Below, in pieces: positions 18,633-28,500 of a DNA stretch of 64,000 nt. A program made the translations under genes and the position numbers. Source of the stretch: JBBQWT01 sp038210375 (GTDB taxonomy: Bacteria; Acidobacteriota; Terriglobia; Terriglobales; Acidobacteriaceae); NCBI GenBank assembly GCA_038210375.1, contig JBBQWT010000017.1, positions 1 through 64,000 on the forward strand, written 5' to 3'. The notes under the pieces are model-generated. The model was given only the letters and a program-made list of their open reading frames with translations. It was not told the origin of the DNA and searched no databases. How positions within the stretch are numbered: position 1 is the first letter of the stretch; each line of letters starts with the position of its first letter.

Positions 18633-18708
18633 GGGCCTGTGGCGCAGCTGGGAGCGCGCTTCCATGGCATGGAAGAGGTCGTCGGTTCGATCCCGACCAG
18701 GTCCACCA
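18633..18708 (+). tRNA. tRNA-Ala (GGC anticodon)
   Basis: 76 nt with an encoded CCA end. The acceptor stem pairs GGGCCTG with CAGGTCC and contains the G3:U70 wobble that identifies alanine tRNAs. The D-stem is GCGC/GCGC, the anticodon stem CTTCC/GGAAG with loop ATGGCAT (anticodon GGC, reading GCC), and the T-arm GTCGG/CCGAC with loop TTCGATC. All stems are perfect apart from the expected wobble. A GCACAAG/CTTGTGC hairpin follows at 18716-18737 and may end transcription, though it lacks a T-run. Confidence 0.97.
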
Positions 18709-18837
18709 AAAAACTGCACAAGTCGCCAGGCTTGTGCCTTGGGGGAACTGGAAGCCAGAGTCTCCAATACACGGCGGTGCTCGTTTCGGCGTCAAGGAAC
18801 TCCGGTTACAGCCGCCTGCAATGTAACTTGATCCCGT

Positions 18838-18921
18838 CTATTCTCCGCACCAAGTGCGGAGATCATAAGCAGTAATCTCCCCAATCCTAGTAATTTACTA
18901 CGCAAAATATGCGGAGAATAG
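18838..18921. repeat. Three-armed inverted repeat downstream of tRNA-Ala
   Basis: CTATTCTCCGCA (18838-18849) is the exact reverse complement of TGCGGAGAATAG (18910-18921), and a further internal arm TGCGGAGA (18855-18862) pairs with the first arm over a five-base loop. The intervening DNA is AT-rich (CTAGTAATTTACTACGCAAAATA). I cannot assign it to a known element. The rest of 18738-19070 holds nothing I recognise. Confidence 0.7.
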
Positions 18922-19070
18922 CGTTGCCAGTGTCTCTTCGGTGTGAAAACTTGAACTTGCAGTTCAGCCGGATGAAGACACCAGTATTCTTGTGATCAAG
19001 AGGGCGTTAGCCTGCGGGCGATGTCCGCAGCTTGTAGCGCCGATGCCCGCATTTCTGGAAATAGACCCAT

Positions 19071-19111
19071 AAAAAAACCGGGCCGCTTCCAACTTGCTGG
19101 AAGTGGCCCGG
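19071..19111 (-). terminator. Rho-independent terminator of the beta-helix operon
   Basis: A 13-bp stem with one G-T pair (CCGGGCCGCTTCC / GGAAGTGGCCCGG), an eight-base loop, and seven A on the + strand, giving T7 in the reverse-strand transcript. It lies 30 bp past the stop of the beta-helix gene. Confidence 0.92.
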
Positions 19112-19140
19112 GAAATTATTTGCCGGAGCCGGTGACCCGG

Positions 19141-20088
19141 TTACTGGCGGGGCAGAGTGCCGGTTGGGGCGCCATCGCCACCGGTGTTGCCGGCGACGTT
19201 GTTGGTGCCCTGTCCGCCCTGGCTGAACGAGAGCAACTGGCCGCCCCCGCTGTTGGCCAGTCCGATGCCCGCGTTGTTGGTCACGGTCACGTTGCTGACG
19301 CGAACGATGGTGGGCTGCCCGGCAGACGCGGAGTGGATGCCGTTGCTGCCATTATTGGAGGATGTGGAGTCAGCGATGTTCATCTCCGCGCTGGCGGCCG
19401 TGCCCTTGGCCACAAACCCGATGTTAGTGTTGCCGGAAGCATCACTGTCCCGAACGCTTACCCGGGCGCCATCAATGGCTTTAACTCCGTACCCATTGAA
19501 GTCGGAGCGCACGTTGTCCAGAAGCGCGCTGGCGTTGGCGATCAGGATGCCGCCGCCCGCGTTGTTGCGGACGGTAGTGTTGATCATGAACAACTGATTG
19601 GCCGTGCCGCCGGCGGTGGGCTCGAAGTCCACGCCCAGGCCGGTGAAGCTGGAGATGGCGACATTTTCCAGATGCAGAACCACGCCGCTGGCGGCGCTTA
19701 CACTGACGCCGGTTGCACCGGTCGTAACCCCCGCCAGTTCAATGTTGCGCAGAGTCACGTTGATGTTGGCAGTGCTGATGTTGACTGCTGAGGCGCCGAC
19801 CCCGGGAAGAATGCTGGCGACAGGTCCGCCTCCGCCGTCAATCGTGATCGATTTAGTGATGTTCACCGCGCCAAACCCGCCGGGATCAAGGGCATCGATT
19901 TCGCCACCGCTTGCGGTTTTGCTAATCGCTCCGGCAAAGGTCTTGCAGGGAGCGGTGCGGCTACAGGGGTTGGCATCATCGCCCACTCCCGACACCCAGG
20001 TTCGCGTTTGAGCTTGCGCAAATGATGCTGCGGTTAGAACCACCAATATGAACCCGGTTGCTTTAATGCTCGAGTGAAACTTTCTCAT
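19141..20088 (-). CDS. Secreted right-handed parallel beta-helix protein
   Basis: 315 residues. Signal peptide at 1-27 (ending ASFAQA), then TWVSGVGDDANPCSRTAPC and a series of beta-helix rungs (NITKSITIDGGGG, NINVTLRNIELAG, NQLFMINTTVRNNAGGG, VSNVTVTNNAGIG). Such folds often bind or cleave polysaccharides, but no catalytic set can be assigned. The ATG at 20086-20088 has AAAGGAG seven bases upstream. The mature domain is strikingly similar along its length to the C-terminal third of the phosphoesterase encoded just upstream. Second gene of a two-gene operon, followed by a strong terminator. Confidence 0.88.
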   Translation of the reverse strand: MRKFHSSIKATGFILVVLTAASFAQAQTRTWVSGVGDDANPCSRTAPCKTFAGAISKTASGGEIDALDPGGFGAVNITKSITIDGGGGPVASILPGVGASAVNISTANINVTLRNIELAGVTTGATGVSVSAASGVVLHLENVAISSFTGLGVDFEPTAGGTANQLFMINTTVRNNAGGGILIANASALLDNVRSDFNGYGVKAIDGARVSVRDSDASGNTNIGFVAKGTAASAEMNIADSTSSNNGSNGIHSASAGQPTIVRVSNVTVTNNAGIGLANSGGGQLLSFSQGGQGTNNVAGNTGGDGAPTGTLPRQ

Positions 20089-20148
20089 TTTCTTCTCCTT
20101 TGAATTCACCTGCTGAATTTGAAGCCGAATGCTGCTGTATGTCGAAGA

Positions 20149-22599
20149 TTATCGTCGCGCAAAGACGCCGGTGGGCGCTCCATTGCCCCCGATGTTACCG
20201 CTAATATTATTGGTCCCCTGACCGTTCCTGCTCAATGAGAGAATCTGCCCACCTCCGCTATTGGCCAAGCCAGTGCCGGTGTTTTCGGTGACGGTGACGT
20301 TGCTAAGGCGAATGATTGCGCTGCCGCCGGAGACGACCGCGGAGTCGATCCCATTGCCGCCATTGGCGGCTGAAATGGAATCGACAATGCTTAACTGCAC
20401 GGCGCCGCCCGAGGATTGTGCCGCATAGCCCTGGCTGGTGTTGCCGCCCGCTGAACCGCGGCGGACTTCCACAATCGCTCCGTCGATGGCCTTCACCCCG
20501 AACGAATTGCGAGCGGAAGCCACGGCGTTCAGCGCCGCTTTGGCGTTGGCAATCAGGATTCCTCCTTTTACGTTATTGCGAACGCTGGTGCGGGTCACCA
20601 GGAGTTGATTGGCCTGGCCTCCCGCGCCCGGTTCAAAATCAATGCCTATCCCGGCAAAGCTCGTGATAACGCATTTTTCCACGTGCAGCGTCACCCCCGT
20701 GACCCCGGGGCCGACCGTAATTCCGGAGAAGCCAATCGTAGCGCCGGTGATATCGAGATTACGCAGCGTGATGTTTACGTTGGAAGCATTGATCACGATT
20801 GCGTAACCATTTCCGCCGGTGACAATGCCGGCTGTTAGGCCGCCGCCGCCATCGATGGTCACCGATTTGTTGATGGTGATCGGGCCGTATTCACCGGGAT
20901 CGATGACGTCAATCTCGCCGCCAGCGGAAGTCTTGGCCAGGGCGCCGGCAAAGGTGAGACAAGGGGACGGCCGGCTGCAGACGTTGGTGTCGACCCCGAG
21001 CGTGGAAACATAGGTATTGCTGGAAACGATCGACACTCCGGTTCCGGTCAGGTTTACTACGTGGGGCGAACCCGCGGCGGAGTCAGTGTAGGTAAGTGTC
21101 CCGGCGCGGGCTCCGCCAGCCGATGGGGTGAAGGTTACGTTGGTAGTGCAGGACGCGCCCGCCGCCAGCGATGTTCCGCAATTGTTGGTCTGGGTATAGT
21201 CTCCTGTGGCCGCGATGGAGGTAATGGAGAGCGCACCGGTTCCCGTATTGGTCAAAGTTTCAACCTGGGTCGTGGAGGTTCCCACATTTTGATTGCCGAA
21301 GTTAAGGCTTGACGGCGACAAAGAAACGACAGGCGCCGGAGAGACTCCGTTGCCGGTCAATGTAACCACCTGCGATCCGCTGGGAGCGGAATCCTTAAAC
21401 GTCAAAGTTCCATTGCGAATTCCCAGGACGGTGGGCTTGAAGGTGACAGTGGTGGTGCAGGAAGCCCCGGCGGCCAGAGAGACGCCGCAATTATTGGTCT
21501 GGCTGTAATCTCCGGTAGCGATAATTGAAGTGATCGACATCGCGGCGTTGCCGTTATTGGTCAGGGTCACCGTCTTGCTGGTGTTGGTGTTCAGGGTCTG
21601 ATCGCCGTAGCTCAACGCGGTGGTGGATAGCACCGGACACGCCGAAGGCGCCCCGAAGAAGTCTTTCATGGGGATGGCGGTCGCCGAATCTCCGGGATAG
21701 GTGGTGATCCCCAGCGCGTCCAGCATGGTTCGCAGGGCGTTCTGGTGCTGGTAGCGGACGTTGGAAACGAAATGAGGAATGACTTTCGGCCCGATAACCG
21801 CGGTATAAACCAATCCCGACTGATCCAGGTCGTCGTTATCAAAGGTGATGATGAGAATTCCGTCGCCGCACGGCTGAAAGTAAGGCTGGCTCAACAGCGG
21901 CGCAATGTTGTTTTGCAGCCAGAGATCGGCCTGCGCCGGACTGGCGTCGTGGGCATCGTGCAGGTTATTGGGAATGATAAAGGAATACTGGGGCAGGGTG
22001 CCGGCATTCATGTCGGTGGTGAACTGGCTGAAATCCACCATATTGTTGGCCTGCGTGGTGCTGTTGATGATGTCGGAGTAATGGATCGGCCCGTTATGAT
22101 GAGGGTCATATTGGCAATACGGGTCGGGACAAACGGTCTGGCCCAGTCCGGTGTATCCGGTGGAAGGGATGTCCTCCGCGTAGAGCCTCCAGGATTTACC
22201 CGCTTTGGCCATCTCGCGGTAAATATTGTCATCGGTAATCGTGCTCGTGCAACTGCCGCCGCCGCAACCAAAGTTGTTGGTTCCAGGAGGCAGCGTGCAT
22301 CGCGCACTGTTTTCACAACTTCCCGATGAGACCCAAAGGTAAGCAAGCAGCGAGCCGGCATTGTTGGTCAGGTAGTTCGTGGCATGCCCGTAAAGGTTTC
22401 CCTGGCTCACCAGCCACGGCATATAGGTCGTGGAGCTGGCGGTGTTGACCACGCTGGAATAACTCGTATTTTCTTCCATGATCAGGAAAACGTGCTTGGA
22501 AGCCGGAACCTGCGCGGCCACCGGCAGGGCAGCTCCCAGCAGGAGAAAAAACATCACCAGATAAAGGAAGAGGTTCAGGCGTTTCTTAAAGAAGGTCAT
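20149..22599 (-). CDS. Secreted phosphoesterase with two ASH/choice-of-anchor repeats and a C-terminal beta-helix
   Basis: About 816 residues. A signal peptide (about 1-30, ending ALPVAAQ) is followed by a phosphoesterase-family domain (about 32-325; VFLIMEENTSYSSV, YAEDIPSTGY, IIPNNLHDAHD, IITFDNDDLDQSG), related to acid phosphatase/phospholipase C. Two ASH-type immunoglobulin-like repeats follow (about 325-535), each with LxFGxQ..TS and NNCGxSLAAGASCTT. The last roughly 280 residues are a beta-helix nearly collinear with the next gene's product. The substrate is not known; surface or extracellular action is inferred from the signal. I prefer the ATG at 22597-22599 over an upstream TTG because it gives a standard signal peptide. 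Confidence 0.88.
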   Translation of the reverse strand: MTFFKKRLNLFLYLVMFFLLLGAALPVAAQVPASKHVFLIMEENTSYSSVVNTASSTTYMPWLVSQGNLYGHATNYLTNNAGSLLAYLWVSSGSCENSARCTLPPGTNNFGCGGGSCTSTITDDNIYREMAKAGKSWRLYAEDIPSTGYTGLGQTVCPDPYCQYDPHHNGPIHYSDIINSTTQANNMVDFSQFTTDMNAGTLPQYSFIIPNNLHDAHDASPAQADLWLQNNIAPLLSQPYFQPCGDGILIITFDNDDLDQSGLVYTAVIGPKVIPHFVSNVRYQHQNALRTMLDALGITTYPGDSATAIPMKDFFGAPSACPVLSTTALSYGDQTLNTNTSKTVTLTNNGNAAMSITSIIATGDYSQTNNCGVSLAAGASCTTTVTFKPTVLGIRNGTLTFKDSAPSGSQVVTLTGNGVSPAPVVSLSPSSLNFGNQNVGTSTTQVETLTNTGTGALSITSIAATGDYTQTNNCGTSLAAGASCTTNVTFTPSAGGARAGTLTYTDSAAGSPHVVNLTGTGVSIVSSNTYVSTLGVDTNVCSRPSPCLTFAGALAKTSAGGEIDVIDPGEYGPITINKSVTIDGGGGLTAGIVTGGNGYAIVINASNVNITLRNLDITGATIGFSGITVGPGVTGVTLHVEKCVITSFAGIGIDFEPGAGGQANQLLVTRTSVRNNVKGGILIANAKAALNAVASARNSFGVKAIDGAIVEVRRGSAGGNTSQGYAAQSSGGAVQLSIVDSISAANGGNGIDSAVVSGGSAIIRLSNVTVTENTGTGLANSGGGQILSLSRNGQGTNNISGNIGGNGAPTGVFARR

Positions 22600-22684
22600 A
22601 AGTGGGAAAATCCGTTTCAGCAAATTGAGTACGCACAGCCCTTCATGCAGGATTGATTATCGTCAGAGGCAAATCAGGCTGTAA

Positions 22685-22710
22685 AGTTACCGAGGTAAGT
22701 TACCGAGGTA
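22685..22710. repeat. Tandem 13-bp repeat upstream of the phosphoesterase gene
   Basis: AGTTACCGAGGTA occurs twice, directly adjacent, followed by AGTTAG. It lies about 85 bp upstream of the phosphoesterase start, so it could be an operator. Nothing else is seen in 22624-22803. Confidence 0.5.
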
Positions 22711-22803
22711 AGTTAGATGCAGCAATTTAAAATTTGGTTCGAGGGTAAGGCAGCCTTCCGCGTATCGAACTCGAATCCGGCTGCAACGCTTTCCCGCCCG
22801 CTG

Positions 22804-23211
22804 TTAACGGGCCCCTCGCGGCGTTCCGCCTTCCTGCTCCGGCCGCCGCCGGGTATAGCGCCATGCCCAGAAAATCAATGGGACCTGCAGCGGCAATCGC
22901 AGCCACTGCAGCCAGCTTTGGCCGGCAATTCCCATGAACGGGATGTGGGCGGCCGCCACGTAGATGTTGGCGGGAAATACGCAGACCAGCAGCGCCACCA
23001 GTCCCCAGGCGGCGGCGCGGCGCGTGACTGGTATGAGCACACCAATGCCGCCCAGTATTTCCGCAACGCCGCTCGCCGCCACCACCACTCCCGGCGCGGG
23101 GAAAAATGGCGGCACGATTCTGACATACGCCCCCGGAATTATGAAATGCATGGCCCCGGCGCCGACAAACAATGCCGCCAGCAGCAGGCAGCCGAGGTCA
23201 GGGGGTTTCAT
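22804..23211 (-). CDS. DoxX-family membrane protein
   Basis: About 135 residues with four predicted membrane spans, beginning MKPPDLGCLLLAALFVGAGA and containing MHFIIPGAYVRIVPPFFP and GVAEILGGIGVLIP, typical of DoxX-like proteins. The C-terminal tail is Arg/Glu/Gly-rich. The ATG at 23209-23211 overlaps the end of the photolyase gene by 14 bp, so the two are co-transcribed. Some DoxX proteins take part in redox or detoxification complexes; no specific role can be assigned here. Confidence 0.82.
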   Translation of the reverse strand: MKPPDLGCLLLAALFVGAGAMHFIIPGAYVRIVPPFFPAPGVVVAASGVAEILGGIGVLIPVTRRAAAWGLVALLVCVFPANIYVAAAHIPFMGIAGQSWLQWLRLPLQVPLIFWAWRYTRRRPEQEGGTPRGAR

Positions 23212-24613
23212 GCCCAGTCCTTGCCAGGCCATTTTCAAGGGCATCGATCTGGCGGATGAATTCTTTGCTGTTGAATTTTTTCGAGTAGCTGGCAAACGAC
23301 ATGTAGCGCACCTTGCCGAAGATGGGCCGGTCAAACCACGCGCGGTCACTCTTGCCTACGATCGCCCAGGCTATGCCTTCATAGGAGTTGGGGTCGCGGC
23401 CATCGAGCTCGTACTTATCATTCAGGCGCACCGCAATCTGGTACGCGGCCGCGGGCGAAGGCGACCATTCGAGTATCTTTTTTGCCCAGTACATCCGCAA
23501 ATAGTTGTGCATCCATCCAGTAAGAAGTATTTGCTTATGCGCGGCGTTCCACAGCGGGTCGTGGGTTTCGCCGCGCTCCAACTGGGCTTCGCTGTATTGC
23601 ACGGGACGCGGATCGCCGGCATGCTCCGCCAGCGTAGCGTGCGCCCAGGACGGGCCCGCCGCAATCGATTCATAATCGGGATTGAACCGGACAAAATTAA
23701 TCGCCAGCTCGCGCCGCACGATCAATTCTTCGAGGAAGGCCTCGCGGGTTTTTTCAGGGACATTGGCGTTCCGCACCGCCAGGGCCACGGTATGCGGACC
23801 GATATGCCCGAAATGCAGGTAGGGCGACAGCCGGCTGGTGCCATCCACCTCAGGATGATTGCGCTGCACGGGATATCTGAGCAGCTTGTGCTCGACGAAC
23901 TCCTGCAGCAGGCGCATCGCGGCATGAGTGCCTCCATGCCATGCCCTGACTGCCTCCACCGAGCGATCGATCCGCCACCCTTCGGTGATGTCGATGCCCA
24001 CCGACGGCTCAATGAAGTGCAGTCCGGCTGGAGATTCCCATTTATGCTCGGCCACCTGGTTTGGCAAGGGGACAAGGAACTGCGCGAGCCGGGACTTGAT
24101 GCGCGGGCGAATGGTGTAAGCCGCGTACTGCTGTTTCTCCAGCAGCCGTGAGGGCACGATCACGTCGGAATCCACTGTCCAAAAAGGGATGGTGAGTTTC
24201 TGCGCGACCAGTTTTCTCCACTCTTCGGGTTCGGCCATGGGGTTTTCATCGCCCACCACCAGGCAAGGATTCACTTCTTCACAAAATTTCAGGAGCCGGT
24301 GGTCAGGATACTTTCGCAACACGAAACCAACGTTGCGCGCCCGCAGGTCTTCGGCGATGTCAGGAATGCCCTGGCTAAGAAAAGTGTAGTGACGCAGATT
24401 CGCGTGAGGATAAAAAGGAACCGGAGCGAAAAAAACCACCACCGGCTTGCCCAGCTCATTGCCTGCGCGGACGGCCACGTCCAGCGCCGGATTATCCAAG
24501 GCGCGCTGAGATCGCTGCATCCAATAGACCACGCAATCGCCGCCGGCTGCCGGTACGCCGGCGCGGCGGATGGTGACGCGAGGGTCGCTGGTACTTTGCC
24601 CGAGGATCGTCAT
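23198..24613 (-). CDS. Class II CPD photolyase
   Basis: Uses blue light and FADH- to split UV-induced cyclobutane pyrimidine dimers. 471 residues, normal for class II. Class II hallmarks are VVYWMQRSQRALDNPAL near the N-terminus, HFGHIGPHTVAL and SYLHFG-like segments in the middle, and WMHNYLRMYWAKKILEW followed by NDKYELDGRDPNSYEGIAW. The ATG at 24611-24613 is preferred to a frame opening 20 codons upstream because class II enzymes start close to this segment. It sits in an operon after an HD-domain gene (ten-base gap) and before the DoxX gene. Confidence 0.95.
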   Translation of the reverse strand: MTILGQSTSDPRVTIRRAGVPAAGGDCVVYWMQRSQRALDNPALDVAVRAGNELGKPVVVFFAPVPFYPHANLRHYTFLSQGIPDIAEDLRARNVGFVLRKYPDHRLLKFCEEVNPCLVVGDENPMAEPEEWRKLVAQKLTIPFWTVDSDVIVPSRLLEKQQYAAYTIRPRIKSRLAQFLVPLPNQVAEHKWESPAGLHFIEPSVGIDITEGWRIDRSVEAVRAWHGGTHAAMRLLQEFVEHKLLRYPVQRNHPEVDGTSRLSPYLHFGHIGPHTVALAVRNANVPEKTREAFLEELIVRRELAINFVRFNPDYESIAAGPSWAHATLAEHAGDPRPVQYSEAQLERGETHDPLWNAAHKQILLTGWMHNYLRMYWAKKILEWSPSPAAAYQIAVRLNDKYELDGRDPNSYEGIAWAIVGKSDRAWFDRPIFGKVRYMSFASYSKKFNSKEFIRQIDALENGLARTGHETP

Positions 24614-24623
24614 TCGGCGCGGC

Positions 24624-25238
24624 CTACGCCCGCAGCTTCTCCAGTTCCACCACCAGCCGTTGCAGCTCGTCAATCAGCGGCGCAACTTTCGTGGGCCGGC
24701 CACTCTCTCCGGCATGTAGCGCTTGCACCAGACCACGGTAATACCAGAGTTGATGTTCGGAATTAGCATGAAACCTTTCCCAAATTTCATGGCCTCTGCC
24801 ATATTCCCCACCGGCGCCTTCGAGGGTGTGATAGTCGAACAGGATGGAGCGTGCGTTGCAGACCTTGTCGGCGGCTGAGACCAGGCGCACGTCGTCATCC
24901 GCGCTGCGCAGGTGGTGAAGATAATCCTGCTTGCGCTGCAGCCACGGCGGCTTGGGTTCCTGATCGGTGTCGGTGCAGCCGTGCACCACTGCCGCCACCT
25001 TCTCGCCGAAGCGCTGGCGAATTTCTTTCAGGATAGGAGCGCCGCCCTGGTCTTCCACGGCGTCGTGCAGCAGTGCGGCGATGGCGAGGTCTTCGTTTCC
25101 GCCCGCTTCCAGCGCGACTGCGCACACCGCCATCAGGTGGGCCATATAGGGCACCGCTCCGCCTTTCCGCGTCTGGGTCGCGTGCAGCGTGGCTGCGTAA
25201 AGCAGCGCGTCATTAAATTTGCCTGTCAATTGGGACAT
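24624..25238 (-). CDS. HD-domain phosphohydrolase, SpoT/MESH1-like
   Basis: 204 residues. The metal-binding HD architecture is visible: H at HATQTRKGG, the HD pair in AALLHDAVED, and a later D in VSAADKVCNAR. The arrangement HxxQxRKxGxPY..H matches the hydrolase domain of SpoT-type (p)ppGpp hydrolases and small alarmone hydrolases such as MESH1. There is no synthetase, TGS or ACT domain. It may hydrolyse alarmones or another nucleotide; the substrate is inferred only. Between DUF5522 and the photolyase in one operon. Confidence 0.86.
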   Translation of the reverse strand: MSQLTGKFNDALLYAATLHATQTRKGGAVPYMAHLMAVCAVALEAGGNEDLAIAALLHDAVEDQGGAPILKEIRQRFGEKVAAVVHGCTDTDQEPKPPWLQRKQDYLHHLRSADDDVRLVSAADKVCNARSILFDYHTLEGAGGEYGRGHEIWERFHANSEHQLWYYRGLVQALHAGESGRPTKVAPLIDELQRLVVELEKLRA

Positions 25239-25256
25239 GATCGCCGCACCACGGCA

Positions 25257-25442
25257 TCATCCAGGTTGGTCAAGAGTGTTCTTATTGAAACCGTATGGGC
25301 AATGGCGGCAGGCTGATTCGCAGCAATATCCGCGCCGCAGAAGCCATGCGGCGGTGAACACCATGTAGCCGCCTTCCATATAAAAATCTTTGCCCTCAAC
25401 CAGCGGTTGCAAAGGATCGTAAGCTGGCGAGTCGGCGCTCAC
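25257..25442 (-). CDS. DUF5522 small protein with a Cys cluster
   Basis: 61 residues from a GTG start. Contains EGGYMVFTAAWLLRRGYCC and ESACRHCPYG, a four-Cys/His cluster that could bind metal and marks DUF5522. Function unknown. Gap of 18 bp to the HD-domain gene, and 74 bp after the lhr stop on the same strand. Confidence 0.82.
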   Translation of the reverse strand: MSADSPAYDPLQPLVEGKDFYMEGGYMVFTAAWLLRRGYCCESACRHCPYGFNKNTLDQPG

Positions 25443-25516
25443 TCAATCAGTCTAATGGACGGCGACGGACGCGCGCATTTTCCATTGTGCCCAATTGCGA
25501 TAGACGCGGGTCTGCT

Positions 25517-28500
25517 TTATCCGGGAGCCCCGGGTTCAACGCTCGCAACCACCGCATCGAAAGGCAGGCGGGGAATGCCCGCGCCCGGGTTCAGGCTCAT
25601 CGCGGTAATCCCGTCAGACGCCATCATCGGCACAGGCGTTTGGTTCCCCAGGTTCGAGAGTGGTTCGTGTACGGCAGCCGCCGCCTGCAGCGCGACGCCG
25701 GCGCGGAAGGTCACCCATCGCCCGGAGATGGCGGGGACGCGCTCGCCAGGAACCACGATTCCCACCAGGTTCAGCGGGTCGGCCGCGGAGATGGTGATGC
25801 ATTCTGAGGTGGGGGGAGCGCGGCGCGCCAGGCGCAGCGAATCAACCGCTTCGGGCAGGGCAAATTGCTCGCCGAGAAATCCGCTGATAAACCGCCCGCC
25901 GCGAACTTCTCCGCGCGCCTCGAGTCGGCGGAAGCCCACCTGCAACTCGCGCCACTTGGGCAGAATCGATTCGCGCACCAGCAACTCGCGGAATACCACG
26001 CCATAGCGGCGCAACAACATCCGGCACACCGCTTCGACCGCGCGGTAGCGCTGGTCTTCCGCCGCTCCCGGCGCGGACAGGCTTGCCTCCGGCTGCATTT
26101 CCGCGGCGCGCGGCGTCTTCAACAGGGTCCACCGGCCGGCGGTATGCCGCGGACGGTTGCGGCTGCCCTTGCCCCGGGCAGCGGGATCAATCAGAGTGCG
26201 CAGGTTGTCGAAGCCATCGGCGGTGGCCAGCCCGGCAGCCACCAGCTCCCACAGCGCGGTCTCGACCTCGGCCTTCAATTTGCCGGTGGAGCGAACCATG
26301 TCGGCAAAAAACGATGCCCCGTTGCCCAGCAGACAATCGTGCACCGCCCGCGCGCCGGGGCTGAGAATCTCCAGGACCTCGGCCACACTGCCCGCGGTCT
26401 TGCCGGTGTCCGAGACCATCCAGTCAGCCTGATCGCGCACGTAGAACGTGATGGGAGCGACGCTGGTGGGAACTATCCTGCGCGGAGCTTTGACCACTAA
26501 AGGCGGCAGCTTGGGCTCGGGATTAGCCGGCTCGGGACGGTCAGGCTCGGGTTGATGAGGGATTGGGAAATCGGAACTCCCATTCGGCGCCATCGAAGGC
26601 TGCAGCGCGAACAACGATTTGTGGCCGTTGCCGCCCGGCTGCAAGCTGTTTTCTTTGCCTGCCGGATTCAGCGCCGCCCTCCTTGCGAATCGTTTCACCA
26701 GGCTGGTGCGCTTGTCCGTCGCCGCCGCCTTTGCATCTTCGCCATTGGCATGCGGCGCGATGGTGGCGGGATGCGGCGACAACCTTCCCCAGCCTGCTGC
26801 GCCGGTAAGGCAAAGCTGGTCGAGGAGCCGGGCATCGTAGCCGGCCACGCGACGGGCCAGTACATACTGCTCCCAGGCGTTGGCCGGAATTTCAAATCCC
26901 TGCAACTGGCGCAGGATTTCGAGCGTCCCGCGTTCGCCTTTCAGTTGCGTCCCCGGCGCCACGTGCTGCCAGGCCAGCAGCCAGTTCATGAATTGTGCCG
27001 CGGTGATAGGCTCAATCTGTTTTCGCAGCTTGCCCAGGGTGAGGCGGTGAATTCTAGCCAGCAGCCGGCGGTCACACCATTCGGTCCCATCCGCCACCCC
27101 TGACGTCGTCGCCGGTGAAATGGCTGCCGGATGTGCAAAGCCCTCAAACTGTCCGCGCAGTATGGAGCCCGACGCTTCCATACGCAGCAGCGCCTTGTCG
27201 ATTTCGCTGGGGGCCACGCCCAGCGCCGCGCCCAGGCTGCCGGCTGTAACCGGCGCGCAATGCATCGCCCAGCCGGTGACCATGGCCAGCATGGCATCGC
27301 CGTGCGAGATGGCAACCGGCGCCATCCCAGCCGGGGCCGCGATTTCGGCGCCGGGATGCAGTGCGGCAAAGCCGGCGGCCTTTTCGGCGGAAACCCAGAA
27401 TGCAATTCCTCCGGCGGTGACCCGCACCGCGCGACCCTGCGCCATCAAGCGCTCAAAATACGGCTCCCAATCTCCCCGCCAATCGGCGGGCTGCGGGGAG
27501 TGCAGCATTCCGGGAATGGCGGGCCCCAGGTGGGGGGCCACCGGCATCGCCATGGCCTCCGGCAAAGCAATCAGGGTATGCAGCACATCCTGCAGCTCGT
27601 CGGCGTCGCGAACATCGGGCCAGGCTTCGCCGCGCACCTCGGCGATGGCCGCGGGATCAAGCCGCCCGATATCGTTGAGCATCGATGCCGGCAGCGATCG
27701 CCGCATCTCCACGGCGCGCGCGCGCCGTTCTTCGAGCGGTGCGTCGTCGAGATAGGCGTAGGGGTTGGCGTTGAGAATTTCGTGAGAAAACTCCGACGGC
27801 ATGGGAGTATCCACGGAGAGGCAGCGAATTTCGCCGGACTGGATTTTTTCCAGCAGCGACTTCAACCCGGCCAGGTCCATGGCTTCGCTGAGCACGTCCT
27901 TCATCACCTCGCGCAGCAGCGGATGGTCGGGGATCTCGATGTCGCCCACAATATTTTCCTGGCAGGCCGCGGCCTGGGGAAAGACCGACGCCAGCAGGTC
28001 GTCGGAACGCATGCGCTGGATTTGCGGAGGAATTTTCTTGCCATTGCGAAAGCGTTGCAGGGCCAGGGCGCGTTGCGCATCCCAGCGCCAGCGCGAAGCG
28101 AAGATCGGCGAATCGAGTGACGCCTGCTGCAAGACTTCGCCCACGGTTTCCGGCTGCAGGAACTGGAACACGTCAGCCAGGGGAAAGCTGTGCTGTTCCG
28201 CGAGAGAAATATTCAGGCCGTTATCGGTGGCCGCCGCCTGCAGCTCGAAGTTGAACGACCGGCAAAAGCGCTTGCGCAGCGCCAGCCCCCAGGCCTTGGT
28301 GACGCGGCCGCCAAACGGCGCGTGGATCACCAGTTGCATGCCTCCGCCTTCGTCGAAGAAGCGCTCGGCAATAATCGTCTCCTGGGTGGGAACGGCGCCC
28401 AGCACCGCTCGTCCATTGATGATGTATTGCAATATCTGTTCTGCCCCGGAAAGATCAACTCCACATTCCTCCACCAGGAAACCGAGCGCCGCCACCACCT

